DNA from: Bacteroidetes bacterium RIFCSPLOWO2_12_FULL_35_15
GTDB taxonomy: Bacteria; Bacteroidota; Bacteroidia; 2-12-FULL-35-15
Direction: 5' to 3'
Length of the DNA stretch: 64,000 nt
Assembly (NCBI GenBank): GCA_001769385.1
Contig: MEPB01000077.1
Location: 1 to 64,000 of the forward strand
Made by a program: the position numbers and the translations under genes. How positions within the stretch are numbered: position 1 is the stretch's first letter; each line of letters opens with the position of its first letter. Shown in pieces: positions 1 to 8,608 of the stretch. The notes under the pieces were generated by a model. It searched no databases, was not told the origin of the DNA, and saw only the letters and a program-made list of their open reading frames with translations.

Positions 1-2303
1 TCATCTACCTGTTCGAGGTTTCGCACGCCTCCTTCCGGATCTGGCCAGGCTTTCCAATCATCAAATCGTTGGTTTAAGATTTCGGATTGTTCACCGGCAG
101 GTAAGTTTGAAATAGAAACAAGTAATTCATCCAATTGTTTATACTTGAATTTTTTTCCTTTCGGCCCTCCGAATTGATCCGCATAACCATCGGTGTATAA
201 ATAAAGAGTATCTCCTTTATCAACTTCTATTGTTCGTAATGTAAATGGTGCTGCCCTTTCTCCTTTGCCAACAGGCATTTTGTCGGCACCCAGTGAAATC
301 AGATTTCCATTTTTTATTATTGCTGGAGAGTTGTTGGCGGCTGCGTAGGTAATAGTAGATTTTGGATGTTGGATATTAGATGTTTGAGTTTCTATTTTAA
401 TTAAAATACAATCCATACCATCTTGTCCGCCATCCATATTTTCGATCAATCTTTTTCGAACATGGTTTAATATTTCATGAGGTTCTAAAATATTTTTTTC
501 ATTCACTGCTTCATTTAAAAAGGAGATGTTCAGCAAGCTCATGAATGCTCCAGGCACACCATGACCTGTTGAATCGCAAGCGGCAATATAAAACCTTTTT
601 ATTTTTTCTTCTTTGTTGACTGTTGACTGCCAACTTTTTTCCGTTGCCCAATAAAAATCTCCGCTAACAATATCTTTAGGTTTAAATAAAACAAAGTAAT
701 TACTGTCAGTTCGAGTATCCGCCCCTTTGGCGGATGTATCGAGAACGGCTTCGGAATGTTCATTTCTCGATACTCCTCCTTTGTCGGAACTCGAAATGAC
801 ATTCCCATTTAAATTATCGTCTAATAATTGTTTATTGGCAAGTAATGTATATTGAATACGTTTTGCATACGTGATGCTATCAACCATTTCTTTTTGGTGT
901 TCTTCAACAATTAATTTTTGATGTTCAACCATTTCCTTTTGTTGTGAAATTTCATCTCGCTGGATCTCTATTACTCTTTTTGCTTTTTTGCTTTGCTGTA
1001 ATCCTCTGAAAATTACTACAGCAATTATTCCTATTGCGATCGCTAACGCTGCCAGGAACCAAAAGAAAATTTGTTGACGTTTTTTATCGGCTAAAGCAAC
1101 TGCATCTTTTTTATCCTGTTCTGCTTTGGTGGCTAATTCTTTCTTTTCAAAGTCATAGGTCATCTGGCTTTGGATTGTTTTTTTTCGGGTTTCTTCATTA
1201 TCAATACTATCACGATAAAGGATATATTGTTTATGGTTTTCATATGCTCCCCGATAGTTTCCCCTTGCGCTATCTAGATCTGTTAATATATCATATGAAG
1301 TTTTAATAAGCAGTTTCTCTCCTATTTCTAATGCCAATTCTTTTGCCTTAATAAGACATTTCCCGGCTTCTTCATATTTCTTTTGATTTGCATAAACTTC
1401 GCCTATATTAATATAAGACATTGCAACTCCATATTTGTCACCTATAGCTTCTCTAATTTCCAAAGAAGCAAAATATTTTTCTAAGGCTTCGGGGTAATTA
1501 TTTTGATTGCTATATATTAGTCCGATATTATTGTACGAATCTGCAATGCCTTTTTTGTCGTCTAGTGTTTCTCTTATTTTTAAAGCAGCATTATAATTTT
1601 TTAAGGCTTCAGAATAATTGTTTTGCTCGTTGTAAACACTACCGATATTATTGTAAGAAACAGCAATACCATTTTTGTCATCTATGGCTATTCTTATTTT
1701 CAAAGAAGCAAAATAGTTTTTTAAGGCTTCCTGATAATTTCTTTGAAAATTATATATACTACCAATATTATTATACGAACCGGCAATGCCTTTTTGATCA
1801 CCTAGGGCTTCATCAATTTTCAAAGAAGCAAAATATTTTTTTAATGCTTCAGGATAATCACCCTGACTTTTGTATATCAGTCCGATATTATTGTAAGAAG
1901 CTGAAATCCCTTTTTTGTCGCCAATAGTCTCTTTTATTTCTAAAGAAGCAATTTGATTTTTTAAAGCTTCAGAGTAATTGCTTTGGTCGTGGTATATAAT
2001 ACCAATATTATTAAATGTTCGTGCTTTGTACTTTTTAGAAGTGAATCGAACCCGATTATCTTTTGTTTCATTAATGATAAGATCTGCCAGCTCTAAGGCT
2101 TGTTTTCCATACTTTAATCCATCCTCATAATTACCAATGGTTTCACATTCATCGCTTATATTATAAAGATGAATAAGTTTATTGGTATCCGCTTTTTCGG
2201 TTTTTATAATAACTAAAAGAGAATCAATTTTACTTTGCTGAGAGGAGCATTTGAAAGCAAAAAAAACAAAAATTAAAGTTGTAAAGAGGTGATGTCTTTT
2301 CAT
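1..2303 (-). CDS. TPR-repeat PP2C (SpoIIE-type) serine phosphatase, C-terminus cut by window edge
   Basis: Reading from ATG at 2303 gives an open frame to the left edge (about 767 codons). In order: an N-terminal hydrophobic signal with a Cys (FAFKCSSQQ), six or more 40-residue TPRs of the kinesin-light-chain type (roughly residues 90-310), a membrane helix near residue 420, a coiled coil ending in SITYAKRIQYTLL, then a PP2C/SpoIIE domain with KPKDIVSGDFYW and DSTGHGVPGAF. Such proteins are usually membrane-anchored phosphatases that act on anti-sigma-antagonist-like partners; no partner gene is visible here. A paralogue lies at 12815-14962. Odd: three repeat-derived stretches sit inside the reading frame (705-800, about 615-650 and about 365-395), none of which breaks it. 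The last residues, ending near NLEQVDD, suggest that only a few codons are missing. Confidence 0.85.
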   Translation of the reverse strand, partial: MKRHHLFTTLIFVFFAFKCSSQQSKIDSLLVIIKTEKADTNKLIHLYNISDECETIGNYEDGLKYGKQALELADLIINETKDNRVRFTSKKYKARTFNNIGIIYHDQSNYSEALKNQIASLEIKETIGDKKGISASYNNIGLIYKSQGDYPEALKKYFASLKIDEALGDQKGIAGSYNNIGSIYNFQRNYQEALKNYFASLKIRIAIDDKNGIAVSYNNIGSVYNEQNNYSEALKNYNAALKIRETLDDKKGIADSYNNIGLIYSNQNNYPEALEKYFASLEIREAIGDKYGVAMSYINIGEVYANQKKYEEAGKCLIKAKELALEIGEKLLIKTSYDILTDLDSARGNYRGAYENHKQYILYRDSIDNEETRKKTIQSQMTYDFEKKELATKAEQDKKDAVALADKKRQQIFFWFLAALAIAIGIIAVVIFRGLQQSKKAKRVIEIQRDEISQQKEMVEHQKLIVEEHQKEMVDSITYAKRIQYTLLANKQLLDDNLNGNVISSSDKGGVSRNEHSEAVLDTSAKGADTRTDSNYFVLFKPKDIVSGDFYWATEKSWQSTVNKEEKIKRFYIAACDSTGHGVPGAFMSLLNISFLNEAVNEKNILEPHEILNHVRKRLIENMDGGQDGMDCILIKIETQTSNIQHPKSTITYAAANNSPAIIKNGNLISLGADKMPVGKGERAAPFTLRTIEVDKGDTLYLYTDGYADQFGGPKGKKFKYKQLDELLVSISNLPAGEQSEILNQRFDDWKAWPDPEGGVRNLEQVD
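705..800. repeat. REP-like repeat inserted in frame in the phosphatase gene
   Basis: The ends GTCAGTTCGAG and CTCGAAATGAC are inverted copies with one mismatch, and match the ends of the intergenic REP-like repeats elsewhere in the window. The segment is 96 bases, exactly 32 codons, and has no stop in the phosphatase frame. It encodes a Ser/Asp/Glu-rich linker between the coiled coil and the catalytic domain. The paralogue at 12815-14962 lacks it. Confidence 0.7.
1381..2020 (-). repeat. 120-bp tandem repeats encoding TPR motifs
   Basis: The landmark ATATTA motif recurs at an exact 120-base period (near 1401, 1521, 1641, 1761, 1881 and 2001), which is six units of 40 codons. Each unit encodes a TPR of the form YNNIGxIYxxQxNYxEALKxxxASLxIRExxxDKxGIA. 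The high DNA-level similarity between units suggests recent expansion or gene conversion. The array lies wholly inside the phosphatase gene. Confidence 0.85.
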
Positions 2304-2386
2304 AAAACTAATTTACAATTAAATTCATTGTAAACTATTCAGATAGCTAATTTCTTGTTGTAAACCATTTTCTTAATTTCCAGAGG

Positions 2387-3223
2387 TTACAGTCCAAGAA
2401 AATCTATTGTTTTTCCAACAGCAATTTCAGAATGAGTAGGAAGTATTCCCTCAAATGGATGCTTTGCCCCAAAAGTATGTCCGGCACCTTCAATCAAAAC
2501 CAATTCAGAATGTTTACACCAATTATGAAGCTCCTTTGCTTCTTCAAAAGAAACAGCCTCATCTTTGGTTCCATGAATAATTAAAAATGGGTTAATTACT
2601 TTTTTTGCAGCTTCAATGATATCCAATCGTTTGATATTCTTTAGTAAATTTTCATAAAACTGATAATACAAAGGCATTTGTTGGCTGGTACGTGTATTCA
2701 AGCTAAATAAAACACCTTTCTCTTTCCATTCTTTCAGATCATATTCTTGTATACGTTCTATAAAATCACTAACAGCAGCCCATGTAACAATTTTATTTAC
2801 TCTTTTATCTTCAGAAGCTTTTAATATGGTGATCCCTCCTCCTCTGCTATGTCCCAGTAAATTCAATTGTTTTAGGTCAATTTCATTGGCAAGGATCTCA
2901 GTGCTTACTACCCAATCAATCACATTTCCAAGGTCATTCAATTCGATAGAATAATTATTATTTCCGAACGCCTCCAGATCGTAAAAATCAACCGGATGTT
3001 CTTTAGTTGTTCCGTTATATGAAAAATTAAATTTCACAAAAACAAAATTTGCTTCTGCAAAAGTCCTGGCTAACAGATCAAAATGTCCCCAATCTTTGAA
3101 TCCTTTGAAACCATGAGAAAAAATAATGATCGGCTTAGGAATAGTATTTGGTTTGAAATATATATCCAACGAAATGTCCTTCTGCTGACTTCCTTTGATA
3201 ACCCAATTTTTAATTACTTGCAT
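2387..3223 (-). CDS. Alpha/beta-hydrolase family protein (dienelactone hydrolase/acyl-aminoacyl-peptidase type)
   Basis: 278 residues. The nucleophile elbow is GHSRGG (serine), with an early IIFSHGFKGFKDW oxyanion segment. The acid loop is HGTKDEAV and the catalytic histidine is in GAGHTF, so all three triad members are present. No signal peptide, so cytosolic; the substrate cannot be told from sequence. The start is set at ATG 3223: a longer frame begins at GTG 3241, but a TATATTTG promoter box overlaps that codon, so it is unlikely to be translated. Divergent from the radical SAM gene at 3350. Confidence 0.85.
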   Translation of the reverse strand: MQVIKNWVIKGSQQKDISLDIYFKPNTIPKPIIIFSHGFKGFKDWGHFDLLARTFAEANFVFVKFNFSYNGTTKEHPVDFYDLEAFGNNNYSIELNDLGNVIDWVVSTEILANEIDLKQLNLLGHSRGGGITILKASEDKRVNKIVTWAAVSDFIERIQEYDLKEWKEKGVLFSLNTRTSQQMPLYYQFYENLLKNIKRLDIIEAAKKVINPFLIIHGTKDEAVSFEEAKELHNWCKHSELVLIEGAGHTFGAKHPFEGILPTHSEIAVGKTIDFLGL

Positions 3224-3240
3224 GTTCAATTTTATTTTCA

Positions 3241-3248
3241 CAAATATA
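3241..3248 (-). promoter_or_regulatory. Bacteroidota -7 box (TATATTTG) for the hydrolase gene
   Basis: On the minus strand the sequence is TATATTTG, matching the Bacteroidota consensus TAnnTTTG. It lies 17 bases before ATG 3223. No clear -33 TTG is seen at the usual distance, so this is a partial match. Confidence 0.45.
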
Positions 3249-3349
3249 ATGAATACAATTTTTTTAGATTAATGATTTTTTACCTGAACTTTTCCATTAT
3301 TAAATTCGTAATTTCGAAACTTAGATTGATTTTTTTATTCTACTCAAAG

Positions 3350-4240
3350 ATGAATTACTTCCCAATAAAATATGATGAGCCTTTATTTCGCCCACCCAGC
3401 GAAGCAAATTCGTTGATCCTGCAAGTTACTTTTGGTTGCACCTGGAACAAATGTTCGTTTTGTGAAATGTATACATCTAAAAACTTCAGAGCAAAAGAAG
3501 AAGAAGAGGTTCTCCGGGAAATAAACGGAGTAGCCCAATTACAACCCGATATTCGTAAAGTGTTTTTAGCTGATGGAAATCCAATGGCACTTTCAACAAA
3601 ACGTTTGCTAAAAATACTCTTGGCTATTAAAGAAGCTTTTCCTAAAGTACGTAGCATATCAACCTATTCTTTACCATCCAATTTAATTTCAAAATCAGCG
3701 GAGGAATTAAAAGAACTGAAAGAAGCAGGATTAAAATTGGTTTATGTTGGCATTGAATCAGGAGATGATGAAGTACTGAAGATGATCAACAAAGGGGAAA
3801 CTTTTGCCAGTACCGCTGAAGGACTTTTAAAAGCAAAAGAAGCAGGAATAAAACTTTCAGTAATTATTTTAAATGGTGTTGCAGGAAATAATTATAGCAA
3901 ACAACATGCAATTAATTCTGCCAGATTACTCAATCTTATACAACCGGAATTTGCTTCCGTATTGGTTCTTAGTTTTCCTTTTGGAATAGAACGGTATAAA
4001 CAAAAATTTAATGGTGAATATGTTCCAATGACAATTCCTGAGCTATTACTGGAGATGAAAAAATTTATTTCTACTACTGAATTGGCAAGTACGATTTTCA
4101 GAAGTAATCATGCTTCCAACTATCTTGTATTGAGTGGTATTTTGGGTCGTGATAAATCACAGTTTCTGGAACATATTAATTTTGCAATAAACAATCCAAA
4201 AATTGCCAGACTGAGAGCAGAATGGCAGCGCGGCTTATAG
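3350..4240 (+). CDS. Radical SAM protein (COG1032-like, CX4CX2C cluster motif)
   Basis: 296 residues from ATG 3350 (MNYFPIKYDEPLFRPP). The frame is open further upstream, but that part overlaps the divergent hydrolase and does not look like protein. The 4Fe-4S motif is GCTWNKCSFCEMY, a CX4CX2C variant seen in a subset of COG1032-like radical SAM proteins rather than the classical CX3CX2C. VFLADGNPM and LVYVGIESGDDEVL are the usual SAM-binding and strand motifs that follow. No B12-binding or other extra domain. The substrate is unknown. Confidence 0.85.
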   Translation: MNYFPIKYDEPLFRPPSEANSLILQVTFGCTWNKCSFCEMYTSKNFRAKEEEEVLREINGVAQLQPDIRKVFLADGNPMALSTKRLLKILLAIKEAFPKVRSISTYSLPSNLISKSAEELKELKEAGLKLVYVGIESGDDEVLKMINKGETFASTAEGLLKAKEAGIKLSVIILNGVAGNNYSKQHAINSARLLNLIQPEFASVLVLSFPFGIERYKQKFNGEYVPMTIPELLLEMKKFISTTELASTIFRSNHASNYLVLSGILGRDKSQFLEHINFAINNPKIARLRAEWQRGL

Positions 4241-4520
4241 ATTAAGAAACATATTCATCAAGCTGATTACATTGCGTTGAGCAAACATTTTTTTGTTTTT
4301 GGATTTTTTATAAAACTTGAAAAATAATTAATTACAAATCACCGGCATTATTCCTGTATGATTCATAAACGTAAAGTAATTTTAAAAAATCAAAATCAAT
4401 TTTATGGAATTACGTTACAAAATGCGTCTAATTCATATAACAAATAAAAAGCAAGAATTAATATATTTTAATCTGTTAAATTAAAATCCAATTTTTCAAT
4501 AATTATATCAATTTACCAAT

Positions 4521-6410
4521 ATGAAAAAAATTCTGCCCTTGTTTCTTCTTATTGCATTTCATGCAACAGGGAAGGAGATCGAACTCAAAACAACTATTAC
4601 TGAAATCACTGTTTTTCAAAGTGGTGCACAGGTGAAACGTATTGGTAGCACTACCATTCCTGCCGGTGAATATGAGATACTTATCCATGATGCTACTTCA
4701 CTTCTCAAGAAAGAAAGTATTCAGGTAAAAGGAGAAGGCAACTTTACGATTCTCTCTGTCAATCACCAGGTAAACCTCAATGATCAGAAACAAGACAAAG
4801 TAAAATGGGCCGAACTGGAAACCAAAGAAAAAGAGTTGAAAAGAAAAATGGAAGATCTATCTGTAAAGATAGAAGTGCTTCGTACAGAAGAATCAATAGT
4901 ATATAATCTTCAAAAAGTAAGTACCACAACAGAAGGTATTACTGTAGAACAAGTGGCAAGGGCACAAGAACTATTAAAAATAAAACTAGCCCTTATTAAA
5001 AATGAAAAGCTTACTACAAGCCGACAAATGAAAGAGCTGTATGATGAACATCAAAAAATTACTCAGCAATTAAGTGTCCTGAAAACTCCTAAAAAAAATG
5101 TGACATACGAAATCGTGGTAAAAGTATTGGCAAAAGCAGAAACAAAAGCCGATTTTTCATTGAGTTATATTGTTCCAAATGCACGCTGGTACCCTACTTA
5201 TGACCTTCGTGTAAAAACAGTTGCCGAACCAATGGTAATAGAATACAAAGCAAATGTTACTCAGCAAACAGGAGAAGACTGGAACAATGTAAAACTGAAA
5301 CTTTCAACCGGTGATCCATCACAATCATCACAAAAGCCTAAAATAGAAACCTGGTGGCTCAACCTCAATCAGTCATATGTTCAGCCAAAACAACAATCCA
5401 ATTATTACCGCTATACAGATGCGAAATTCACAAAAGTAAAAGGAACAGTGATGGATAAAAAGACCGGTGAAGCGCTTCCATTCTGCTCTATTATGGTGGA
5501 TGGAACTAATATTGGAACAAATACCGATCTGGATGGAAATTTCAAATTGATACTTCCGGAAAATGCGAACAATTTAAAAGTTTCGTATGTAGGATATAAT
5601 CAGCAAATAGTACCGATCAATAGCGATGAAATGAACATTTATCTGGAAGGAAGCCTGGAGTTGAAAGAAGTTGAAATAACTACTCAGTCTTATGATAAAG
5701 GTATTTCAGGAATGTTATCTACGACACCAGGCGTAAGAGGTGCCCGCTCAGATAAAAGCAAATCCCAAGCAAACCAGGTTACTGCAACACCTGCATTAAA
5801 TATTGTGAGTACAGAATTTTCAATAGATGAGAAATACACCATCATCTCTGATCCAAAAAATATAACCGTTTCCATACAATCGATACAATCAAATGTAAAA
5901 TATCAATATTACTGCGCTCCTCGCTTAGACAAAGATGTTTTCTTAACCGCACAAATGATAAACTGGGAACAATACAACCTACTTGAAGGGCAGGCAAACG
6001 TTTTTTTCGAAGGAACTTTTATAGGAAGTACATTACTGGATTCGCGTTACCTGACAGATACACTGGAAATTTCACTTGGTCGCGATAAAAGTGTAAAAGT
6101 TGAACGCAAAAAATCAAAAGATTATAATAAGCATAGCATATTCGGAAATGAAAACATCGCTTACCGAGAATGGGATATTGCAGTAAGAAATGGGAAGCAA
6201 CAAAATATTGACATTATTGTGGAAGATCAATTTCCTATCTCTGGCGATAGTAAAATAGATGTGAAACAAGAAGAGAAAAGCGGTGGTAAACTGGATGAAA
6301 AAACAGGAATTGTTACCTGGCAATATCAAATGGAACCTAGCGGAATAAAAACAATGCAATTAAAATATACAGCAAAATATCCAAAAGGAACTTTCATCGG
6401 CTTGGATTGA
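4521..6410 (+). CDS. DUF4139/DUF4140 (mucoidy inhibitor MuiA-like) protein with inserted carboxypeptidase-regulatory domain
   Basis: 629 residues with a cleavable signal peptide (MKKILPLFLLIAFHATGKE). The N-terminal DUF4140 part (about 20-125) has VFQSGAQVKR, followed by a coiled coil (about 95-190). The DUF4139 barrel starts near SYIVPNARWYPTYDLRVK and continues in the C-terminal third (YYCAPRLDKDVFLTAQ, LGRDKSVKVERKKSKDY). Between the two halves, at about 310-380, sits a carboxypeptidase-regulatory-like beta-sandwich (VKGTVMDKKTGEALPF). Function is unknown; probably a periplasmic or outer-membrane-associated protein. It is followed at once by a paralogue sharing the same architecture, a tandem duplication. 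Confidence 0.8.
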   Translation: MKKILPLFLLIAFHATGKEIELKTTITEITVFQSGAQVKRIGSTTIPAGEYEILIHDATSLLKKESIQVKGEGNFTILSVNHQVNLNDQKQDKVKWAELETKEKELKRKMEDLSVKIEVLRTEESIVYNLQKVSTTTEGITVEQVARAQELLKIKLALIKNEKLTTSRQMKELYDEHQKITQQLSVLKTPKKNVTYEIVVKVLAKAETKADFSLSYIVPNARWYPTYDLRVKTVAEPMVIEYKANVTQQTGEDWNNVKLKLSTGDPSQSSQKPKIETWWLNLNQSYVQPKQQSNYYRYTDAKFTKVKGTVMDKKTGEALPFCSIMVDGTNIGTNTDLDGNFKLILPENANNLKVSYVGYNQQIVPINSDEMNIYLEGSLELKEVEITTQSYDKGISGMLSTTPGVRGARSDKSKSQANQVTATPALNIVSTEFSIDEKYTIISDPKNITVSIQSIQSNVKYQYYCAPRLDKDVFLTAQMINWEQYNLLEGQANVFFEGTFIGSTLLDSRYLTDTLEISLGRDKSVKVERKKSKDYNKHSIFGNENIAYREWDIAVRNGKQQNIDIIVEDQFPISGDSKIDVKQEEKSGGKLDEKTGIVTWQYQMEPSGIKTMQLKYTAKYPKGTFIGLD

Positions 6411-6490
6411 GGGAGATGTGAGGTGTGAGATATGAGATTTGGGATGTGAGATTTGGGATTTGGGATTTGGGATGTGAGATTTGAGATTAT
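6411..6490. repeat. Simple array of degenerate 7-base units (GAGATTTGGGATKTG)
   Basis: About 75 bases made of short G/T/A-rich units, GAGATTTGGGAT and variants, lie between the tandem paralogues. No open frame or promoter-like structure is needed to explain them. Similar simple units occur inside lysA (22911-22976) and the first phosphatase gene. Confidence 0.7.
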
Positions 6491-6527
6491 AAAAAATAAA
6501 AATACAGAAAATAAAAAAATAAAAAAT

Positions 6528-8588
6528 ATGAGAACATTTTCTCTTTTACTGGTTCTGATCGCATTTAAAATAGATGCAAAAGATATTGACTTAAAAACAA
6601 TCATCAAGGAAGTAACAGTATTTCAAAGTGGGGCACTGGTAAAACGTACAGGCTCCACAAAAATACCTTCCGGTGAATCTCAAATAATAATTTCGGATGC
6701 AACTTCTTTATTAAAAAAAGAAAGTATCCAGGTAAAAGGCGAAGGAAGTTTTACCATCCTTTCGGTAAATCACCAGGTGAAAATGAACGATGTGGAGAAT
6801 GAAAAAACTAAATGGGCGGAACTTGAATCAAAACGAAAAAGTTTAATGCAACAAATGGAAGACCTGAGTGTGAAGATACAGGTACTGAATTCCGAGGAAG
6901 CCGCGATCATGAACCTGAAAGATATTTCCACCACCACAAAAGGCGTTACTGTGGAACAAATTGCGAAAGCACAAGAGTTGGTTCGTTTAAAACTGACAGA
7001 AATAAAAACAGAAAAATTAAAGAATTCCAGATTGATTCTTGATCTTTTTGAGGAACATAAAATTATAAGCCAACATTTAGTGGCGCTTAAAACCCCTAAA
7101 CAAAATGTACATTATGAAATTGTGATAAAAATTTCAGCCAAAACAGAAACGAATGCAGATCTTACTGTAAGTTATATTGTTCCAAATGCGCATTGGTACC
7201 CTAGTTATGATTTGCGTGTAAAAAATGTTTCGGAACCAATGACAATTGATTATAAAGCAATTGTTTCGCAGGAAAGTGGTGAAGATTGGAATAACATCAA
7301 ACTAAAATTATCGACTGGAGACCCTTCGCAATCCTCTGAAAAACCAAAGGTTGAAGCCTGGTGGTTGTATCTGAATCAAAATTATGTTCAACCCCGCAAA
7401 CAAAATAATTTTTATCGTTATACCGATGCACGTTTTACTCATGTAAAGGGAATAATAATTAACGAAGAAACAGGTGCACCTATTCCCTGGTGCAACATAC
7501 TGGTTGCAGGAACAAATGTTGGTGCAACTGCTGATGTAGCAGGAAATTTTTCATTGATGCTTCCGGAAAATGCAAAGCAACTTTATGTTTATTCAATTGG
7601 TTATGGTGCACAACATGTAAATATCTCTGAGAAATATCTTACCATAAAGCTTCAAAAACAAAACATGACAGTGAATGGGACAGTGAAAACTGATTATGAA
7701 AAAGAATTAATGTCGGTTCAATCGCCTATGTTCAACACTGATTACGAAGGAAGTCTTTCAATACTTGACGTTCCGGCAGATGGAACATATGATGAAAGGT
7801 GGATAAACCAAGAAAGAATTCCGACTTCCGCTGATGCTATTGCCGGAGCCTATTCGTATAATTATAACTCGATGAATGCAGATGCAAAATCATCTTCAAC
7901 AGTTACCAGAGAAGAATATCAGAAAATGGCGACAAAAAATGTGCAAGCAATCCAGGTTGTCGTCACCAAAACATTAAACATTGTTAGTACTGAATTTTCT
8001 ATTGATGAAAAATATACAATTCCATCTGATCCTAAAAAAATTACAGTATCGATACAGAGCATTCAAACCAATGCAAAGTATCAATATTATTGTGCCCCAC
8101 GTTTGGATAAAGATGTATTTATTACAGCACAACTGGTTAATTGGGAACAATACAATTTATTAGAAGGGCAAGCCAATGTGTTTTTTGAAGGAACATTTAT
8201 CGGCAATACATTTTTTGACACCAGATACCTGGTTGACACCTTGGAAATTTCATTGGGTCGAGATAAAGGAATTAAAGTGGAACGTAAAAAATCAAAAGAT
8301 TATAATAAACGACAGGTTGTTGGCAACGACAATATCGCTTACCGCGACTGGGATATAACTATCCGCAATGCAAAACAACAAGCAATTGATATTATCATTG
8401 AAGATCAGTTTCCAGTTTCAGCCGACAGCAAAGTAATAATTACACAAGAAGAAAAAAGCGATGGTCAATTAAATGAAACAACAGGGATTGTCACTTGGCC
8501 ATTTAAACTCGACCCTTCAGCTACAAAAAAATTGCAACTAAAATATAAAGTTAAATATCCCAAAGAAGATTTTATAGGATTGGATTAA
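6528..8588 (+). CDS. DUF4139/DUF4140 (MuiA-like) protein, second tandem copy
   Basis: 686 residues from ATG 6528, where a signal peptide begins (MRTFSLLLVLIAFKIDAKD). A longer frame from 6453 would translate the simple repeat and is rejected. Domain order matches the upstream copy: DUF4140 with VFQSGALVKR, coiled coil, first half of DUF4139, inserted carboxypeptidase-regulatory domain (VKGIIINEETGAPIPW), second half of DUF4139. It differs by a longer linker of roughly 80-100 residues after the inserted domain, containing VTREEYQKMATKNVQAIQ, which resembles the plug start of TonB receptors. Conservation is strongest in the DUF4139 ends. Confidence 0.8.
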   Translation: MRTFSLLLVLIAFKIDAKDIDLKTIIKEVTVFQSGALVKRTGSTKIPSGESQIIISDATSLLKKESIQVKGEGSFTILSVNHQVKMNDVENEKTKWAELESKRKSLMQQMEDLSVKIQVLNSEEAAIMNLKDISTTTKGVTVEQIAKAQELVRLKLTEIKTEKLKNSRLILDLFEEHKIISQHLVALKTPKQNVHYEIVIKISAKTETNADLTVSYIVPNAHWYPSYDLRVKNVSEPMTIDYKAIVSQESGEDWNNIKLKLSTGDPSQSSEKPKVEAWWLYLNQNYVQPRKQNNFYRYTDARFTHVKGIIINEETGAPIPWCNILVAGTNVGATADVAGNFSLMLPENAKQLYVYSIGYGAQHVNISEKYLTIKLQKQNMTVNGTVKTDYEKELMSVQSPMFNTDYEGSLSILDVPADGTYDERWINQERIPTSADAIAGAYSYNYNSMNADAKSSSTVTREEYQKMATKNVQAIQVVVTKTLNIVSTEFSIDEKYTIPSDPKKITVSIQSIQTNAKYQYYCAPRLDKDVFITAQLVNWEQYNLLEGQANVFFEGTFIGNTFFDTRYLVDTLEISLGRDKGIKVERKKSKDYNKRQVVGNDNIAYRDWDITIRNAKQQAIDIIIEDQFPVSADSKVIITQEEKSDGQLNETTGIVTWPFKLDPSATKKLQLKYKVKYPKEDFIGLD

Positions 8589-8608
8589 TTAAGGCTGGAT
8601 CTCTTTTT

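Noticed and set aside
1565-1927. 120-residue plus-strand open frame
   Set aside because: It is the antisense shadow of the 120-base TPR units; its repeat pattern copies theirs and it has no protein-like composition.
1381-2020. CRISPR-like regular repeats
   Set aside because: Units are contiguous, encode TPRs in frame and have no unique spacers.
3083-3349. N-terminal extension of the radical SAM gene
   Set aside because: Overlaps the divergent hydrolase, is Phe/Asn-rich, and the family pattern begins at ATG 3350.
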